In this document: positions 6,180 to 12,869 of the stretch, one piece after another
Numbering within the stretch: the first letter of the stretch is position 1
Layout of the letters: each line of letters begins with the position of its first letter
From: Pseudomonadota bacterium
GTDB taxonomy: Bacteria; Pseudomonadota; Alphaproteobacteria; Rhizobiales; Xanthobacteraceae
Reading direction: 5' to 3'
Assembly: GCA_023386635.1 (NCBI GenBank)
Contig: JAEWJH010000114.1
Location: 1 to 24,813, forward strand
DNA: 24,813 bases
Program-made: the position numbers and the translations under genes
Notes under the pieces: generated by a model
What the model was told of the DNA's origin: nothing
Databases searched by the model: none
The model's input: the letters and a program-made list of their open reading frames with translations, nothing else

Positions 6180-6674
6180 ATGACGTTCACCGTAACGAGC
6201 AACAGCTTCAAGGACGGAGACTACCTGTCGAAAGATCACGTCGTGTCGGAGGATTTCGGATTTGGGTGCGCCGGCGGCAATCGCTCGCCGCATCTGGCCT
6301 GGCGCGGCGCGCCCGCGGGCACCAAGAGCTTCGCCATCACCTGCTACGATCCCGATGCGCCGACCGGTTCGGGCTTTTGGCACTGGCTGGTGGTCAATAT
6401 CCCGCCGACCGTCACCGACCTGGCCGCGGGAGCGGGCAGCGCCGGCGGACAATTGCCGGCCGGTGCACTGGCCACCCGCACCGACTACGGCCGAGCGGGT
6501 TACGGCGGACCGTGTCCGCCGGAAGGCGATCATCCGCACCGCTATCTGTTCACCGTTTATGCGGTCGGCGACACGCTCGACGTCACCGCCGACACCTCGG
6601 CGGCGGTGATCGGCTTCAACCTGCATTTCAAGACGCTGGCGAAAGCGTCGATCATGGGACTCTACAAACGCTGA
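6180..6674 (+). CDS. YbhB/YbcL-type PEBP (Raf kinase inhibitor-like) protein, 164 aa
   Basis: This protein belongs to the phosphatidylethanolamine-binding-protein fold (bacterial YbhB/YbcL group). The signature D57-P-D-A-P61 is followed by GSGFWHWLVVNIP at about residues 64-76, and a second ligand-site element is seen in YGGPCPPEGDHPHRYLFTVYA. The start of NRSPHLAWRGAP, typical of the group, is at residues 34-45. The family binds anionic ligands in a small pocket; the bacterial role is not settled. The ATG at 6180 has AGGGAGA upstream and matches the usual family N-terminus; a frame extension to 6108 adds a non-conserved leader. Without a signal peptide it is expected to be cytoplasmic. It converges with the PRC-barrel gene. 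Confidence 0.92.
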   Translation: MTFTVTSNSFKDGDYLSKDHVVSEDFGFGCAGGNRSPHLAWRGAPAGTKSFAITCYDPDAPTGSGFWHWLVVNIPPTVTDLAAGAGSAGGQLPAGALATRTDYGRAGYGGPCPPEGDHPHRYLFTVYAVGDTLDVTADTSAAVIGFNLHFKTLAKASIMGLYKR

Positions 6675-6682
6675 CCGCATGT

Positions 6683-6720
6683 GAAAGGGCCGCTCACCCT
6701 TTCAGGTGAACGGCCCCTTC
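6683..6720. terminator. Long hairpin between convergent genes, probable terminator
   Basis: A 16-bp stem (6683-6698 with 6705-6720, two non-Watson-Crick positions) closes a 6-base loop directly after the PEBP-family stop codon. No T-run follows on either strand, so it is not a textbook intrinsic terminator, but its place between convergent genes suggests a termination or RNA 3'-end protection role. Confidence 0.55.
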
Positions 6721-6765
6721 GGCGACGTCACGACGCGACGCGACGACGTTACAATGCGTTCTTCG

Positions 6766-7344
6766 TTACGACGCGTTCTTCGGATAGGTGAACTTCGGAG
6801 CGTTCTTCAGGCTGTCCTTGTCGGCGTTGATGTAAGCCTTCCAGGTGCCGTTGTCGTTATTGAGGGCGATCGCGGCCGGTTCAACCAGCACATAGCTTTC
6901 GCCCAGTCCCAGGAATCCGCCGACGCTGATCACCACGCCGTCGACCGTATTGCCGTTGCTGATGGCGATATCCTTGATGTCACCCAGCTTCTCGTCCTTG
7001 CTGTTGTAGACATTCACGCCGATCAGCTTGGAGGTCATGAGATCAGCCGGCTTGGCGTTGGCGTAACGCACCGATCCGGTTGCGGTCTTGCCCATCACGA
7101 ATCCGCTCGATGAGGCCATGCCGGCGCTCGACGTGGTGGTCGCCGCGCCGGTCGTGCCCGGCTTTTCCATGGATTTGTTCACGGTATTATCCATGGGCTT
7201 CATGGCATCGGCCGGCTTGGTATCGGTGGTCGCCGCCGGCGGCTTGTCCATCGCGCCGGTGTTGGTCTGCGGGGCGGCGGTCTGCGCGAAAGCCGCGCCG
7301 GTCATGAGTGTTGCGGCTGCTGCTGCAATGAGTGTGCGCTTCAT
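6766..7344 (-). CDS. Exported PRC-barrel domain protein (192 aa)
   Basis: The N-terminus is a Sec signal peptide (KRTLIAAAAATLMTGAAFAQ). A low-complexity stretch of Thr, Ala, Pro, Lys and Met follows to about residue 90 and is probably disordered. The C-terminal half is a PRC-barrel: LMTSKLIGVNVYNSKDEKLG, IKDIAISNG, VDGVVISVGGFLGLG and YVLVEPAAIAL make the usual strand pattern. PRC-barrels occur in photosynthetic reaction centres, RimM and many exported stress-related proteins of Rhizobiales; the exact role here is unknown. The start is set at ATG 7344, with GAGAGG 8 bases upstream; a TTG one codon earlier is an alternative. Expected location is the periplasm. Confidence 0.88.
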   Translation of the reverse strand: MKRTLIAAAAATLMTGAAFAQTAAPQTNTGAMDKPPAATTDTKPADAMKPMDNTVNKSMEKPGTTGAATTTSSAGMASSSGFVMGKTATGSVRYANAKPADLMTSKLIGVNVYNSKDEKLGDIKDIAISNGNTVDGVVISVGGFLGLGESYVLVEPAAIALNNDNGTWKAYINADKDSLKNAPKFTYPKNAS

Positions 7345-7504
7345 CAAGATATCCTCTCAAATTTCGTTGTTGGTTGCCCGAGGTGTCCCGTCGCATTCAC
7401 GTCTTCGAAAAACGAGAACGGATCGTCGCGCCGTGACGATGGGCTAACGATGCTGCGCCGTCATCGTTCCGAAATAAGAGGGGCAGTGCGTCGCAATGTC
7501 CCGA

Positions 7505-7530
7505 ACAACATGACAGGATTGTCATGTTGT
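7505..7530. promoter_or_regulatory. Perfect 11-bp inverted repeat upstream of the PRC-barrel gene
   Basis: ACAACATGACA (7505-7515) is repeated in inverted order at 7520-7530 with a 4-base spacer. It lies about 160 bases before the PRC-barrel start and 33 bases past the end of the cupin gene. It has no T-run, so an operator or RNA-processing hairpin is as likely as a terminator. It is AT-richer than its surroundings. Confidence 0.5.
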
Positions 7531-7562
7531 CTGGAGATGCCGTCATCGTCGCTCGCTGCACG

Positions 7563-8372
7563 TCAAAGAGTGGCGGCTTTGGTGAAGATTGCCAACGATT
7601 TTCCGAATGCGCCGCTGAGCAGAAGTTTCCCCGCCGCGTCGATGCGCCAGCGGCGCGTCTTCGTCAGTACGTCGAGGAATTTGCGTTCCTGCTGCATGAT
7701 GGCGGGCGGGCAAGTCATCATTGTGCTCACAGGGCGGGTGAATGTAAGAGCGTTCGTCTTGATGGCAACACGGCTGCCGATCTGGTTGCAGCCGCCCGTT
7801 GCGGAGACCATGCCGTCGTCGCGGATTTCGAGTATGACCGGCTTGTCGCTGGCGATGGTGCGGCCGCCGATGCTGTCGGCCTGCCAGCGGCCGGCGAGCG
7901 GAGCGGGTGCCGGCACAGCGACCGGGATCACGTCCTTGGTGCCTTGTGCGCCCATATAGACGCCGATCAGTCGCATGGTCTCGCTGCCGTTGTTGACGCT
8001 CGAATGCGCGACGTCCATCGCCTCGACCAGCGCATCGCCCTTGCGATAGGTGCGCTTGCCGTGCGCGCCATAGTCGACCGTCAGTTCGCCTTCCAGGATA
8101 TAGGCGAACAGCGGCGCGCCATGCTTGTGCAGGAACGCGGTGCCGCCCGGCGGCAACGTGACGATCGCGGCGGTGACCTGCGCCGGGCCGGTGCGGGGAT
8201 AACGGATGGTTTCGCCCACCACCGTCTTGCTGGTCGAGAGCAGCTTTTGCGCCGGATAGTTCTGCGGCGGAGCCAGCGGCCTGGTCGCATCCTGCGCGGC
8301 AGCGCAGGACAGGGATACCGCTGTGAGCACTGCGACCAACGGAGCCGCGACGGCGGCACGACGAGCAAGCAT
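7563..8372 (-). CDS. Secreted cupin-META fusion protein (269 aa)
   Basis: A signal peptide (residues 1-26, ending CAAAQ) is followed by two domains. Residues about 62-140 are a cupin_2 barrel: PPGGTAFLHKHGAPLFAYI gives H82 and H84, the glutamate of LEGEL is E94, and H123 completes a plausible metal site. Residues about 158-265 are a META/HslJ-type domain with the typical LAGRW opening, a TGGCNQIGSR turn (G193-R201) and an MTCPP...QQERKFLDVL segment. META domains occur in envelope and heat-shock-related proteins such as HslJ. The combination of both in one exported protein is unusual to me. The ATG at 8372 has GGGAGA 5 bases upstream; an open frame extends to 8576 without homology. A periplasmic location is expected; substrate unknown. 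Confidence 0.85.
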   Translation of the reverse strand: MLARRAAVAAPLVAVLTAVSLSCAAAQDATRPLAPPQNYPAQKLLSTSKTVVGETIRYPRTGPAQVTAAIVTLPPGGTAFLHKHGAPLFAYILEGELTVDYGAHGKRTYRKGDALVEAMDVAHSSVNNGSETMRLIGVYMGAQGTKDVIPVAVPAPAPLAGRWQADSIGGRTIASDKPVILEIRDDGMVSATGGCNQIGSRVAIKTNALTFTRPVSTMMTCPPAIMQQERKFLDVLTKTRRWRIDAAGKLLLSGAFGKSLAIFTKAATL

Positions 8373-8578
8373 GACTGTCTCCCGATCTGTTTGTCCCGCG
8401 ATTAGGACGATTCGTGGTGCGGCCGTCCACCGGAACCAGTTGGCGCGCGCCGCATTGAGAGGGAGCACCAGTTTCCTGCTGCACGCGCCATGAGGGTGAT
8501 GCTTGGCGTCGCCCGACGGGCGTTTACCGGGAAACCGGCCCTTTCGCGCAATCCCACCATTCCCAGCAGGAGCCATTC

Positions 8579-9037
8579 ATGCAGACCTCGTCCCGACGCG
8601 CCTTTCTGTCCAAAATGACCATGGCTGCCGCCGCGGCGCTCACCGTGACCAGCGTCGGCCTCAGCACGCCCGCCGATGCGGCGAGCGGCAGGATCAGTTT
8701 CTCCATCATCAAAGCCGGGTTCTTCGTTGGCGGCGAGGCCGGGCAGGGCGTGCTGTCGTTCGGCGGGCGCCGCTATCCGGTGTCGATCGGCGGCATCAGC
8801 GGCGGACTGGTGTTCGGCGCGTCCGAGACACGCTTTCACGGCACCGTCACCAATATCCGCCGGGCGACCGATGTGGCCGGCACCTATGGCGCTGCCGGCG
8901 CCGGCGCGGCCATCGGCGCGGGCATGCGCGTGATCCAGTTGCGCAACGAGAAGGGCGCGATCCTGCGACTGCAGGGGCGTCAGGTCGGCCTGATGGCGAA
9001 CATCGACCTGAGCGGGCTCGTCATCTCGATGCGCTGA
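8579..9037 (+). CDS. Exported hypothetical protein with Tat-like signal (152 aa)
   Basis: I do not recognise a named family. Residues 5-13 (SRRAFLSKM) and the hydrophobic stretch that follows form a Tat-like signal peptide with a probable cut after ADA at about residue 34. The mature part is glycine-rich and mostly beta: ISFSIIKAGFFVGGEAGQGV, FGGRRYPVSIGGISGGLVFG, then an AGTYGAAGAGAAIGAG segment and a closing ANIDLSGLVIS strand. The composition recalls small lipid-binding or SYLF-type exported proteins, but I cannot assign it. AGGAG lies 7 bases before the ATG. It is divergent from the cupin-META gene across 206 bases that I find otherwise empty. Confidence 0.82.
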   Translation: MQTSSRRAFLSKMTMAAAAALTVTSVGLSTPADAASGRISFSIIKAGFFVGGEAGQGVLSFGGRRYPVSIGGISGGLVFGASETRFHGTVTNIRRATDVAGTYGAAGAGAAIGAGMRVIQLRNEKGAILRLQGRQVGLMANIDLSGLVISMR

Positions 9038-9179
9038 CGCGCGCAATCTGACCAAGAATGGCGGGCGGGGGGCGGCAACGTCTCCCGCCTTCCGTTATCC
9101 GGCGGCGTCGCGGGACGCCTTGATGTCGGGCATCGGACCCCTATCTACCTCCGGGGATGACGTCCGGAGGTTTCGGCAT

Positions 9180-9779
9180 ATGTGGGGCGCGGTCTTCCGC
9201 CAGGTTTTTGCCTATCTGCTGACGCGCCGCGGAAAGCGCGCGCTGGCCTTTGTTGGCATGCTGCTGCTCGGCTTCGTCACCGCGCTGCTGCTGGACATGC
9301 AGCTCTACATCTCCGCGAGCTTCACAGGCTGCCTGGCGGTGGTTCTCATCACCATGTGGCTCGTCCAGTACTGGCGGGTGAAACAGCATGATCGGCTGCG
9401 CGAGGTGCGGCGGGTCGAGGCGGCCGCGAAACGTCTGGTCGCCGCGCAGGAGCGCAGCGAGCGTTACGATCGCGCCCGGGAGCGTGCGAAATCGGCCGTG
9501 GCCGAGACCGTGCGCAATGTCGGCACGGCGGTGAACGCCGGCACGGTCGGCGTGGCGCGCAGCGGCGTGGAAGCCGCGCGTGCCGGTCTTCGATCCGGCG
9601 TCGAAACGGCGCGGTCTGGCGTGCAGGCAGGCGTTTCATCCGGCGTCGCCGCGGCCCGAACGGGAATGGCGGCGGCGAAATCGCACGCCACCGCCGCAAC
9701 CTCCGGCGTTGGCAAGGCTGCGGAAACTTTGCGCTTCTGGCGACGCAAAGGAGAGCCGGACAGCGATCCGGTTCGCTGA
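9180..9779 (+). CDS. Two-TM membrane protein with Ala/Gly/Ser repeat tail (199 aa)
   Basis: The protein has two hydrophobic segments (about residues 21-39 and 46-63), a strongly charged helix (about 66-108, rich in Arg, Glu and Ala), and a long tail (about 110-180) made of degenerate short repeats around S-G-V-x-A-A-R and S-G-V-x-T-A-R. The tail should form a long amphipathic helix with small residues on one face, as in LEA-like or apolipoprotein-like proteins. I do not know the family. The ATG at 9180 is preferred because GGAGG lies 9 bases upstream; an ATG at 9123 in the same frame would add 19 residues. The gene converges with a small coiled-coil gene whose stop is 25 bases away. Confidence 0.8.
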   Translation: MWGAVFRQVFAYLLTRRGKRALAFVGMLLLGFVTALLLDMQLYISASFTGCLAVVLITMWLVQYWRVKQHDRLREVRRVEAAAKRLVAAQERSERYDRARERAKSAVAETVRNVGTAVNAGTVGVARSGVEAARAGLRSGVETARSGVQAGVSSGVAAARTGMAAAKSHATAATSGVGKAAETLRFWRRKGEPDSDPVR

Positions 9780-9803
9780 CGCTGCTGGCGCCGCGCCCGC
9801 GAT

Positions 9804-9995
9804 CTATTTCGTCATCGCCGCGCGTCGCTTGAGCAGTCGGTCGAGTTCGTCCTGCTGCTCGTTGAGACGATCGGCATTGAGCGCTTCGTCGGCTGCGCCG
9901 GACTCGGCCGCCGCCTGTTCGATCAACTGGCGGATATTGTCGCGCAGGATCGCGATGCGCTGATCGATCTGCGAGAGCGACATGTCGTCTGCCAC
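9804..9995 (-). CDS. Small coiled-coil protein (63 aa), unknown function
   Basis: The 63-residue product is almost wholly alpha-helical: IDQRIAILRDNIRQLIEQA, a short acidic linker (AAESGAADEA), then RLNEQQDELDRLLKRRAAM. It reads as an antiparallel helical hairpin or coiled coil. The GTG at 9995 is chosen because AAAGGAAGG lies 5 bases upstream; an internal ATG at 9983 is the alternative. It has no signal or membrane segment. Small proteins of this kind are widespread in Rhizobiales with no assigned role. It lies between the convergent two-TM gene and the methyltransferase gene on the same strand, 68 bases after the latter's end, and may share its transcript. Confidence 0.7.
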   Translation of the reverse strand: MADDMSLSQIDQRIAILRDNIRQLIEQAAAESGAADEALNADRLNEQQDELDRLLKRRAAMTK

Positions 9996-10063
9996 GGCTG
10001 CCTTCCTTTCGGGTTTCCGATCATTCAGTGAGGACTTGAAGCGAAGCCGAAATGATGCCGGCC

Positions 10064-10681
10064 TCACGGCTTGCGTGCGGTGAGGCCGATGACGGCTGAC
10101 ATGCCGGAATGACCCGCGCCTTCGTGCAAAACGCGTTCCTCCTCCGTGATCCTGACATCGTCCATGTCGCCGAACGCCTGTTCCAGCATCTCGCGTGTAT
10201 AGAGATGGTCGATCTGCTTCGGCCCGCCGGTGCCGTAGGCGAGCTGTTTCGGCGTATAGCCCTGGATGATCAGCAGCCCGCCCGGCTTGAGGGTCCGTCG
10301 CATGCCAGCCCATTTGCGCGGCCGGTCGGCCGGCGGGCTGAATTGCGTGAAGATATCGGCGACGACATCGAATGCACTCTCGGGATAGGACCAGTCATGC
10401 GCGTCCGCCTGTTCGAAGGCGACGTTGACCCCGTTCTTGGCCGCCAGCGCGCGCGCCTTCGCCTGCGCCGCAGGGGAGAAATCGATCGACAACACGTCGA
10501 GGCCTTGCTTGGCCAGCCAGACGCCATTGCGTCCCTCGCCGTCGGCGACGGCCAAGGTCTTGCCGCTGCGCGGCAGGAGCGGCCGGCAGGACACCAGAAA
10601 TTCGTTCGGCGCCTTGCCGAAAATGTAGTCCGGCGAAAGATAGCGCGTCTGCCAGCGTTCATAGTCGGGCGTATCGGTCAT
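10064..10681 (-). CDS. Class I SAM-dependent methyltransferase (205 aa)
   Basis: This is a Rossmann-fold methyltransferase. The N-terminal YERWQTRYLSPDYIFGKAPNEFL matches small TehB/thiopurine-methyltransferase-like enzymes. Motif I is LAVADGEGRNG (residues 43-53), motif II ends in the acidic SIDFS at about 65-69, and FEQADAHDW at about 88 supplies the adenine-contacting acidic residue. A later GGLLIIQGY strand is motif-IV-like. It is expected to be cytoplasmic; the methyl acceptor is unknown. The ATG at 10681 has AAGGTG 4 bases upstream; a GTG five codons earlier is possible. A 9-bp GC hairpin (CGGCCTCAC with GTGAGGCCG) overlaps the stop codon but has no T-run. Confidence 0.88.
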   Translation of the reverse strand: MTDTPDYERWQTRYLSPDYIFGKAPNEFLVSCRPLLPRSGKTLAVADGEGRNGVWLAKQGLDVLSIDFSPAAQAKARALAAKNGVNVAFEQADAHDWSYPESAFDVVADIFTQFSPPADRPRKWAGMRRTLKPGGLLIIQGYTPKQLAYGTGGPKQIDHLYTREMLEQAFGDMDDVRITEEERVLHEGAGHSGMSAVIGLTARKP

Positions 10682-10827
10682 AAAGCACCTTAACACGAGC
10701 CGTCATGATCGGGACTTGATCGGGCGCAAGGCTCGGATGCGCCGGATGCCGGGCCGCGGTTGAGGGCTTCGATCAACTGGTTTCGTCGCCGTCCCGCGCG
10801 GCAGGTTGCCGAAGCGGCAAAGCCTTG

Positions 10828-11178
10828 TCACTGCCGCAGGATTTTCTCCATCGCCTTTCCCTTCGCCAATTCGTCGATCAGCTTGTCGAGATAGCGGATG
10901 GTCTGCATCAGCGGCTCGGCGATGGTCTCGACCCGGACGCCGCAGACCACGCCCGTGATGAGATTGCGCGCGGCATTCAGCCGCGGCGCCTTGGCGAAGA
11001 ACGTCTCGACATCCGCCTGCGCCTTCAACTGCGCGTCCAGCCCCTTCTGGCTGTAGCCGGTGAGCCAGCGGATGATCTCGTCGACCTCCTGCTTCGTGCG
11101 CCCCTTCTTCTCCGCCTTGGCGACGTAGAGCGGATAGACGCTCGCGAAGCTCATGGAATAGATGCGCGGTTTCTTCAT
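10828..11178 (-). CDS. DUF2200 family protein (116 aa)
   Basis: The product matches DUF2200: the opening RIYSMSFASVYPLYVAKAEKKGRTKQEVDEIIRWLTGY is the family hallmark (key residues Y7, F11, Y15, W38), followed by an ANLITG-like RNLITGVVCGVRVETIAEPLM core and a helical C-terminus (IRYLDKLIDELAKGKAMEKILR). Length is normal. Members are short cytoplasmic proteins, helical and of unknown function, found in many bacteria. No signal peptide is seen. It is the second minus-strand gene upstream of the methyltransferase, 146 bases apart, and that gap holds no other gene that I can support. Confidence 0.92.
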   Translation of the reverse strand: MKKPRIYSMSFASVYPLYVAKAEKKGRTKQEVDEIIRWLTGYSQKGLDAQLKAQADVETFFAKAPRLNAARNLITGVVCGVRVETIAEPLMQTIRYLDKLIDELAKGKAMEKILRQ

Positions 11179-11211
11179 GGGGCTTTTGCCGGTGCTGTCC
11201 CGTGTATTCTA

Positions 11212-11634
11212 TCAGCGCGTGGCGCGCCGCGGCCAATCGATCGCGCCGCTGCAGAACAAGGCCCACCAGATCAGGACGGGTTGCAGCGCAAGGCGCGGCC
11301 CGTGATACCACCACGTGTCGGGGATCGGCGGCACGACGATATGCGCCAGCGCCTGGTAGATGTTCGCCGGCCACACCGCGAGAATGTAGAGCGCGAGAAG
11401 AATGCCGGCGAGGCGGCGCGTGCGCGGCCAAAGAAGGCCGACGGCGCCGGCGAGTTCGAGCCAGCCGGTGATCAGCGCGACCGCATGGGGAAACGGCACG
11501 ATCGGCGGCGTGATCTTCACCAGCGCGTCCGGCGCGCGCGTGTGCAGCACGAAGCCGGCGACAAAGAACGCGGCCATGACGAGGCGCATGACGAAGCGCA
11601 GCGTGGGGCGGGATTGTGCGGGCGGTGGGGCCAT
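11212..11634 (-). CDS. DoxX-like four-helix membrane protein (140 aa)
   Basis: Four hydrophobic segments are visible at about residues 15-30, 50-68, 76-94 and 118-132. The overall pattern, with a short N-terminal cytosolic end, a P-H-A-V-A-L-I-T-G-W-L-E-L-A-G second helix start and an LWPRTRRLAGILLALYILAVWPANIYQAL central part, is typical of DoxX/DoxD-like membrane proteins. These have been linked to sulfur or redox processes in a few organisms, but most are uncharacterised. The ATG at 11634 gives the full family length; an in-frame ATG at residue 16 is possible. No strong ribosome-binding site is visible. It stands 33 bases downstream... upstream of DUF2200 on the same strand, so the two may be cotranscribed. 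Confidence 0.8.
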   Translation of the reverse strand: MAPPPAQSRPTLRFVMRLVMAAFFVAGFVLHTRAPDALVKITPPIVPFPHAVALITGWLELAGAVGLLWPRTRRLAGILLALYILAVWPANIYQALAHIVVPPIPDTWWYHGPRLALQPVLIWWALFCSGAIDWPRRATR

Positions 11635-11778
11635 GGGGAGACTACGCCGGAGACTGGTGTTTTGATCCCCGGGCTTGTGTCCGCCTCAGGGTGGGGAGCA
11701 CGCCAGCGGCGAGCGTCTCGCACCATGGGGCGCCCGGATTGCGCTACGCTGCCGGCCGCATCATGCTATTATTCGCGC

Positions 11779-12003
11779 ATGGCACGCACACCTTTCCGCG
11801 ATCCCCGCAGCGAAGCCGAGAAGGCTTTCAAGGCGGCCACCACCAAACCGGCGGACCTGCCGCCGGAGAAGCCCTCCATCCCCGGCGCGAAGGAGCAGGT
11901 GACGCTGCGCCTCGACCGCGACGTGCTGGATTTCTTTCAGGCCGATGGCCCGGGCTGGCAGGAGCGGATCAATGCGGCGCTGCGGACGGTGGCGGGGAAG
12001 TAG
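11779..12003 (+). CDS. BrnA-type antitoxin-like protein, orphan (74 aa)
   Basis: The C-terminal half, VTLRLDRDVLDFFQADGPGWQERINAALR, is the ribbon-helix-helix core of the BrnA/DUF4415 group (key residues L48-R49-L50-D51, W65 and R68-I69-N70). BrnA binds DNA and neutralises the RNase toxin BrnT. The N-terminal 40 residues are basic and probably bind the toxin or are disordered. A BrnT gene normally lies directly upstream; here the preceding 140 bases contain none, and the next gene is the divergent DoxX-like protein. It is therefore an orphan antitoxin or a stand-alone DNA-binding protein. It converges with a separate ParE-type toxin gene 6 bases away, which has its own antitoxin. Confidence 0.82.
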   Translation: MARTPFRDPRSEAEKAFKAATTKPADLPPEKPSIPGAKEQVTLRLDRDVLDFFQADGPGWQERINAALRTVAGK

Positions 12004-12009
12004 GGTGGC

Positions 12010-12291
12010 TCACGTCCGCACCTCGCGGCCGTGCCAAATCCGGAGCACCAGAACGTCGCCGACGGGCGTTTGCGTGTAGCGAACGATGTAGCCGGCGGTC
12101 CCTAAGGGAATCACCAGTTGACGAATGTCGGCGTCCGTTGTCGGACGGCCGAGTTCGGGAAATTGTTCGGCTCGTTCGAGCGCGGCGAAGATCAGGCGCA
12201 TGGCCCGCTTCGCGGCCGCAGGATTGTTGATGAGGAGAAACTCGCGGACGCGCTCGATGTCGAGCAGCGCTTCATGCGAGAAGCGGATCAT
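12010..12291 (-). CDS. RelE/ParE-family toxin (93 aa)
   Basis: This is a small toxin of the RelE/ParE superfamily. Features are the helical opening IRFSHEALLDIERVREFLL, the central hairpin with AALERAEQFPELGRPT, and the beta-sheet end IRQLVIPLGTAGYIVRYTQT...VLVLRIWHGREVR. The pattern FPELGRP followed by R-x-L and a final L-R-I-W-H-x-R-E is typical of ParE, which poisons DNA gyrase; RelE cleaves mRNA at ribosomes, and the two cannot be told apart safely here. It is translationally coupled to the antitoxin gene, whose stop overlaps its ATG (ATGA at 12288-12291). Confidence 0.92.
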   Translation of the reverse strand: MIRFSHEALLDIERVREFLLINNPAAAKRAMRLIFAALERAEQFPELGRPTTDADIRQLVIPLGTAGYIVRYTQTPVGDVLVLRIWHGREVRT

Positions 12292-12575
12292 CCAAGCCGT
12301 TCCGGCGTCGGTCGCGGCAGTTCATTGTCGGTGCCCCAGCTTTCGACCCAGGCTTTGACGCTGTCCAGCGGCACGGCCTCGCGCGTGCGGTGGAATGCGT
12401 CGAGGCGGCGACGGTCTTCTGCGATATCGGGATTGCCGATGTCGACGACGGAATCAAGCAGCGCCAGCGCTTCCGCCAACACCGCAGCTTCATCCTGTCC
12501 GCGCTCGGCCGCCAACGCGCGCAGCTTTGCGTCGGTCGCGGGGTCGAGGGCGATGTTGCGGCGGATGAGGTTCAT
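12288..12575 (-). CDS. Ribbon-helix-helix antitoxin of the ParE-type pair (95 aa)
   Basis: This is the antitoxin partner. The N-terminal NLIRRNIALDPATDAKLRALAAERGQDEAAVLAEALALL shows a short beta strand followed by two helices, as in CopG/ParD-like ribbon-helix-helix DNA-binding proteins, and the acidic, flexible C-terminus (about residues 45-95) should wrap the toxin. The ATG at 12575 is preferred: it gives the usual RHH start, whereas the frame continues to a TTG at 12611 with an unlike leader. No strong ribosome-binding site is seen. It precedes the toxin with a 4-base overlap, the standard antitoxin-first order, and probably represses the pair. Confidence 0.85.
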   Translation of the reverse strand: MNLIRRNIALDPATDAKLRALAAERGQDEAAVLAEALALLDSVVDIGNPDIAEDRRRLDAFHRTREAVPLDSVKAWVESWGTDNELPRPTPERLG

Positions 12576-12802
12576 GACGAAGAAGGTAAGGCCACCCGCC
12601 GCCCTGTTCAAGGCTACAACTTTGAAATCCGCCTGCCTAGCACGAGCCCGCCATTTGCTTCAGATATGAGGCGATCCGTTGGGCTTCCTTGCCCGACACC
12701 AATCCCTACAATCGGGAAACGTGAGACCCGAATTCGTTCTTGAGCGCGGCGATCCCGCGCCGACGAACGGAGATAGGTGCTACGCCCTATTGCTCTTCTT
12801 CA
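12576..12802. other. Intergenic stretch with no gene
   Basis: Between the antitoxin start and the repeat downstream of thiC I find no convincing coding region. The short frames visible here lack ribosome-binding sites and family likeness. The promoter of the toxin-antitoxin pair should lie in its left part. Confidence 0.6.
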
Positions 12803-12862
12803 TCCGCCTTCGCGCTCCCGCTCGCAAGCGAGCTACGGCGGACGGGACGCGCTTCGGCGGAC
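12803..12862. repeat. Palindromic intergenic repeat just past thiC
   Basis: Nested dyads are visible: TCCGCC (12803-12808) with GGCGGA (12837-12842), and inside it GCTCGC with GCGAGC around AA (12820-12833). A second partial copy ending CTTCGGCGGAC follows to 12862. I recognise the pattern as a repeat common in Bradyrhizobiaceae-type genomes. It begins 8 bases past the thiC stop codon on the minus strand and may serve as its transcript end. Confidence 0.7.
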
Positions 12863-12869
12863 ACGCCAT

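Noticed and set aside
10825..11778. A long plus-strand frame running into the BrnA-like gene.
   Set aside because: Only its last 74 codons (from ATG 11779) are BrnA-like; the rest lies opposite DUF2200 and the DoxX-like gene.
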